NCBI GenBank assembly: GCA_013813215.1
Contig: JACCSC010000212.1
Span: 1-7,023 of the forward strand
DNA: 7,023 nucleotides
DNA from: Geodermatophilaceae bacterium
GTDB lineage: Bacteria > Actinomycetota > Actinomycetes > Mycobacteriales > Geodermatophilaceae
Direction: 5' to 3'
The translations under genes were made by a program, and so were the position numbers. Below the pieces are notes generated by a model that had not been told where the DNA came from, did not search any database, and saw only the letters and a program-made list of their open reading frames with translations. This document shows positions 6,884 through 7,023 of the stretch, piece by piece. Numbering within the stretch: the stretch's first letter is position 1; each line of letters opens with the position of its first letter.

Positions 6884-6887
6884 CGGT

Positions 6888-6893
6888 TCTCCT
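6888..6893 (-). promoter_or_regulatory. Strong Shine-Dalgarno of the small membrane protein gene
   Basis: GAGGAG on the minus strand, at near-optimal distance (about 5 nt) from the ATG at 6883, fixes this start. It is the strongest ribosome site in the window and overlaps the TGA that ends the short upstream frame at 6895. Confidence 0.65.
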
Positions 6894-6894
6894 C

Positions 6895-6961
6895 AGCGAC
6901 TCGGGGTTCGGCCCTCACCATCCGCGGCCCGGCGTACGCCGTCGATGACCTCGAAGGTCAT
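6895..6961 (-). CDS. Possible short ORF or C-terminal end of an upstream gene, uncertain
   Basis: An ATG at 6961 opens 22 codons (beginning MTFEVIDGVRRAADG) that end in a TGA touching the Shine-Dalgarno of the membrane protein gene. Most third positions are G or C, above all in the first half. The same frame has no stop up to the right edge of the window, so this could instead be the tail of a gene entering from the right. Third-position bias is weaker in that outer part. No family is recognisable in so few residues. If real, it would be co-transcribed and translationally coupled with the membrane protein. It may equally be a chance open frame. Confidence 0.2.
6945..6961. repeat. Perfect 7-3-7 inverted repeat, operator-like
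   Basis: ATGACCT and AGGTCAT flank the central CGA as perfect inverted arms. The site lies between the membrane protein gene and the probable plus-strand start at 6998, about 24 nt upstream of the candidate -10 box there. The size fits the site of a dimeric helix-turn-helix repressor or activator. It also coincides with the ATG of the doubtful short ORF, so coding chance is a competing explanation. Confidence 0.35.
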
Positions 6962-6984
6962 GGCGCTCGCTCGCCCCCGCCAAC

Positions 6985-6990
6985 TACGGT
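6985..6990 (+). promoter_or_regulatory. Candidate -10 box TACGGT for a leaderless gene starting at 6998
   Basis: TACGGT fits TANNNT and ends exactly 7 nt before the GTG at 6998, the spacing expected when transcription starts at the start codon. No clear -35 box is visible upstream. The layout is the same as at 4122-4127 before the E1-like gene. Confidence 0.35.
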
Positions 6991-6997
6991 CCGGATC

Positions 6998-7023
6998 GTG
7001 ACCGCCGCCAGGCCCGTGGGGCA
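6998..7023 (+). CDS. Probable 5' end of a plus-strand gene, cut by the window
   Basis: GTG at 6998 begins a frame reading MTAARPVG up to the right edge. Support is only the well-placed TACGGT box 7 nt upstream and the absence of any better explanation for that box. Eight codons do not allow a family call. If the minus-strand frame across this stretch is coding instead, this call is wrong. Confidence 0.3.

Noticed and set aside
5715..7001. A 428-codon open frame on the plus strand overlapping the E1-like gene and the membrane protein gene
   Set aside because: It is rich in Arg, Gly, Ala and Pro with no family motif. It runs through the second half of a well-supported gene in another frame, which is typical of spurious open frames in GC-rich DNA.
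1..7023. CRISPR arrays, tRNA or rRNA genes, insertion sequences, long direct repeats
   Set aside because: No regularly spaced repeats, RNA-gene signatures, transposase motifs or terminal inverted repeats were found by reading. The window is nearly filled by ordinary genes of uniform composition, with no sign of recent transfer.

Overview
This window comes from a high-GC actinobacterium, probably a soil or marine actinomycete. The evidence is the strong G/C bias at third codon positions in every real gene, the frequent GTG starts, the start codons preceded by a TANNNT box instead of a Shine-Dalgarno sequence, and the family content. The genus cannot be read from the sequence.

Left block (1..4099, minus strand): four tightly packed genes read right to left. 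They encode an alpha/beta hydrolase (3365..4099), an FAD-dependent amine-oxidase-fold protein (2067..3356), a DUF1365 protein (1279..2070) and a cyclopropane-fatty-acid-synthase-family SAM methyltransferase that runs off the left edge (1..1282). The junctions are an 8-nt gap whose Shine-Dalgarno overlaps the preceding stop codon, then two GTGA-type overlaps. This indicates one operon with coupled translation. The last three genes have the same order as Rv0449c, Rv0448c and Rv0447c (ufaA1) of Mycobacterium tuberculosis, which lie beside sigK/rskA. The shared job is most likely modification of the acyl chains of membrane phospholipids. The hydrolase at the head of the operon is an added, unexplained member.

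Middle (4135..6471, plus strand): one large gene transcribed divergently from the operon across a 35-nt gap. It encodes a thiamine-diphosphate enzyme related to the homodimeric E1 of pyruvate dehydrogenase (AceE). It is shorter than AceE, lacks the N-terminal E2-binding region, has GDA in place of GDG in the cofactor motif, and has no E2 or E3 gene beside it. Its substrate is unknown.

Right edge (6476..7023): a small four-helix membrane protein on the minus strand, convergent with the E1-like gene across only 4 nt. Beyond it is a short region with a perfect 7-3-7 palindrome, a possible very short ORF, and a probable leaderless start of a plus-strand gene at 6998 that the window cuts off.

No rRNA, tRNA, CRISPR array, insertion sequence, phage gene or convincing intrinsic terminator was seen. 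The points most worth a second look are the E1-like enzyme, the active-site changes in the methyltransferase, and the compact divergent promoter region.
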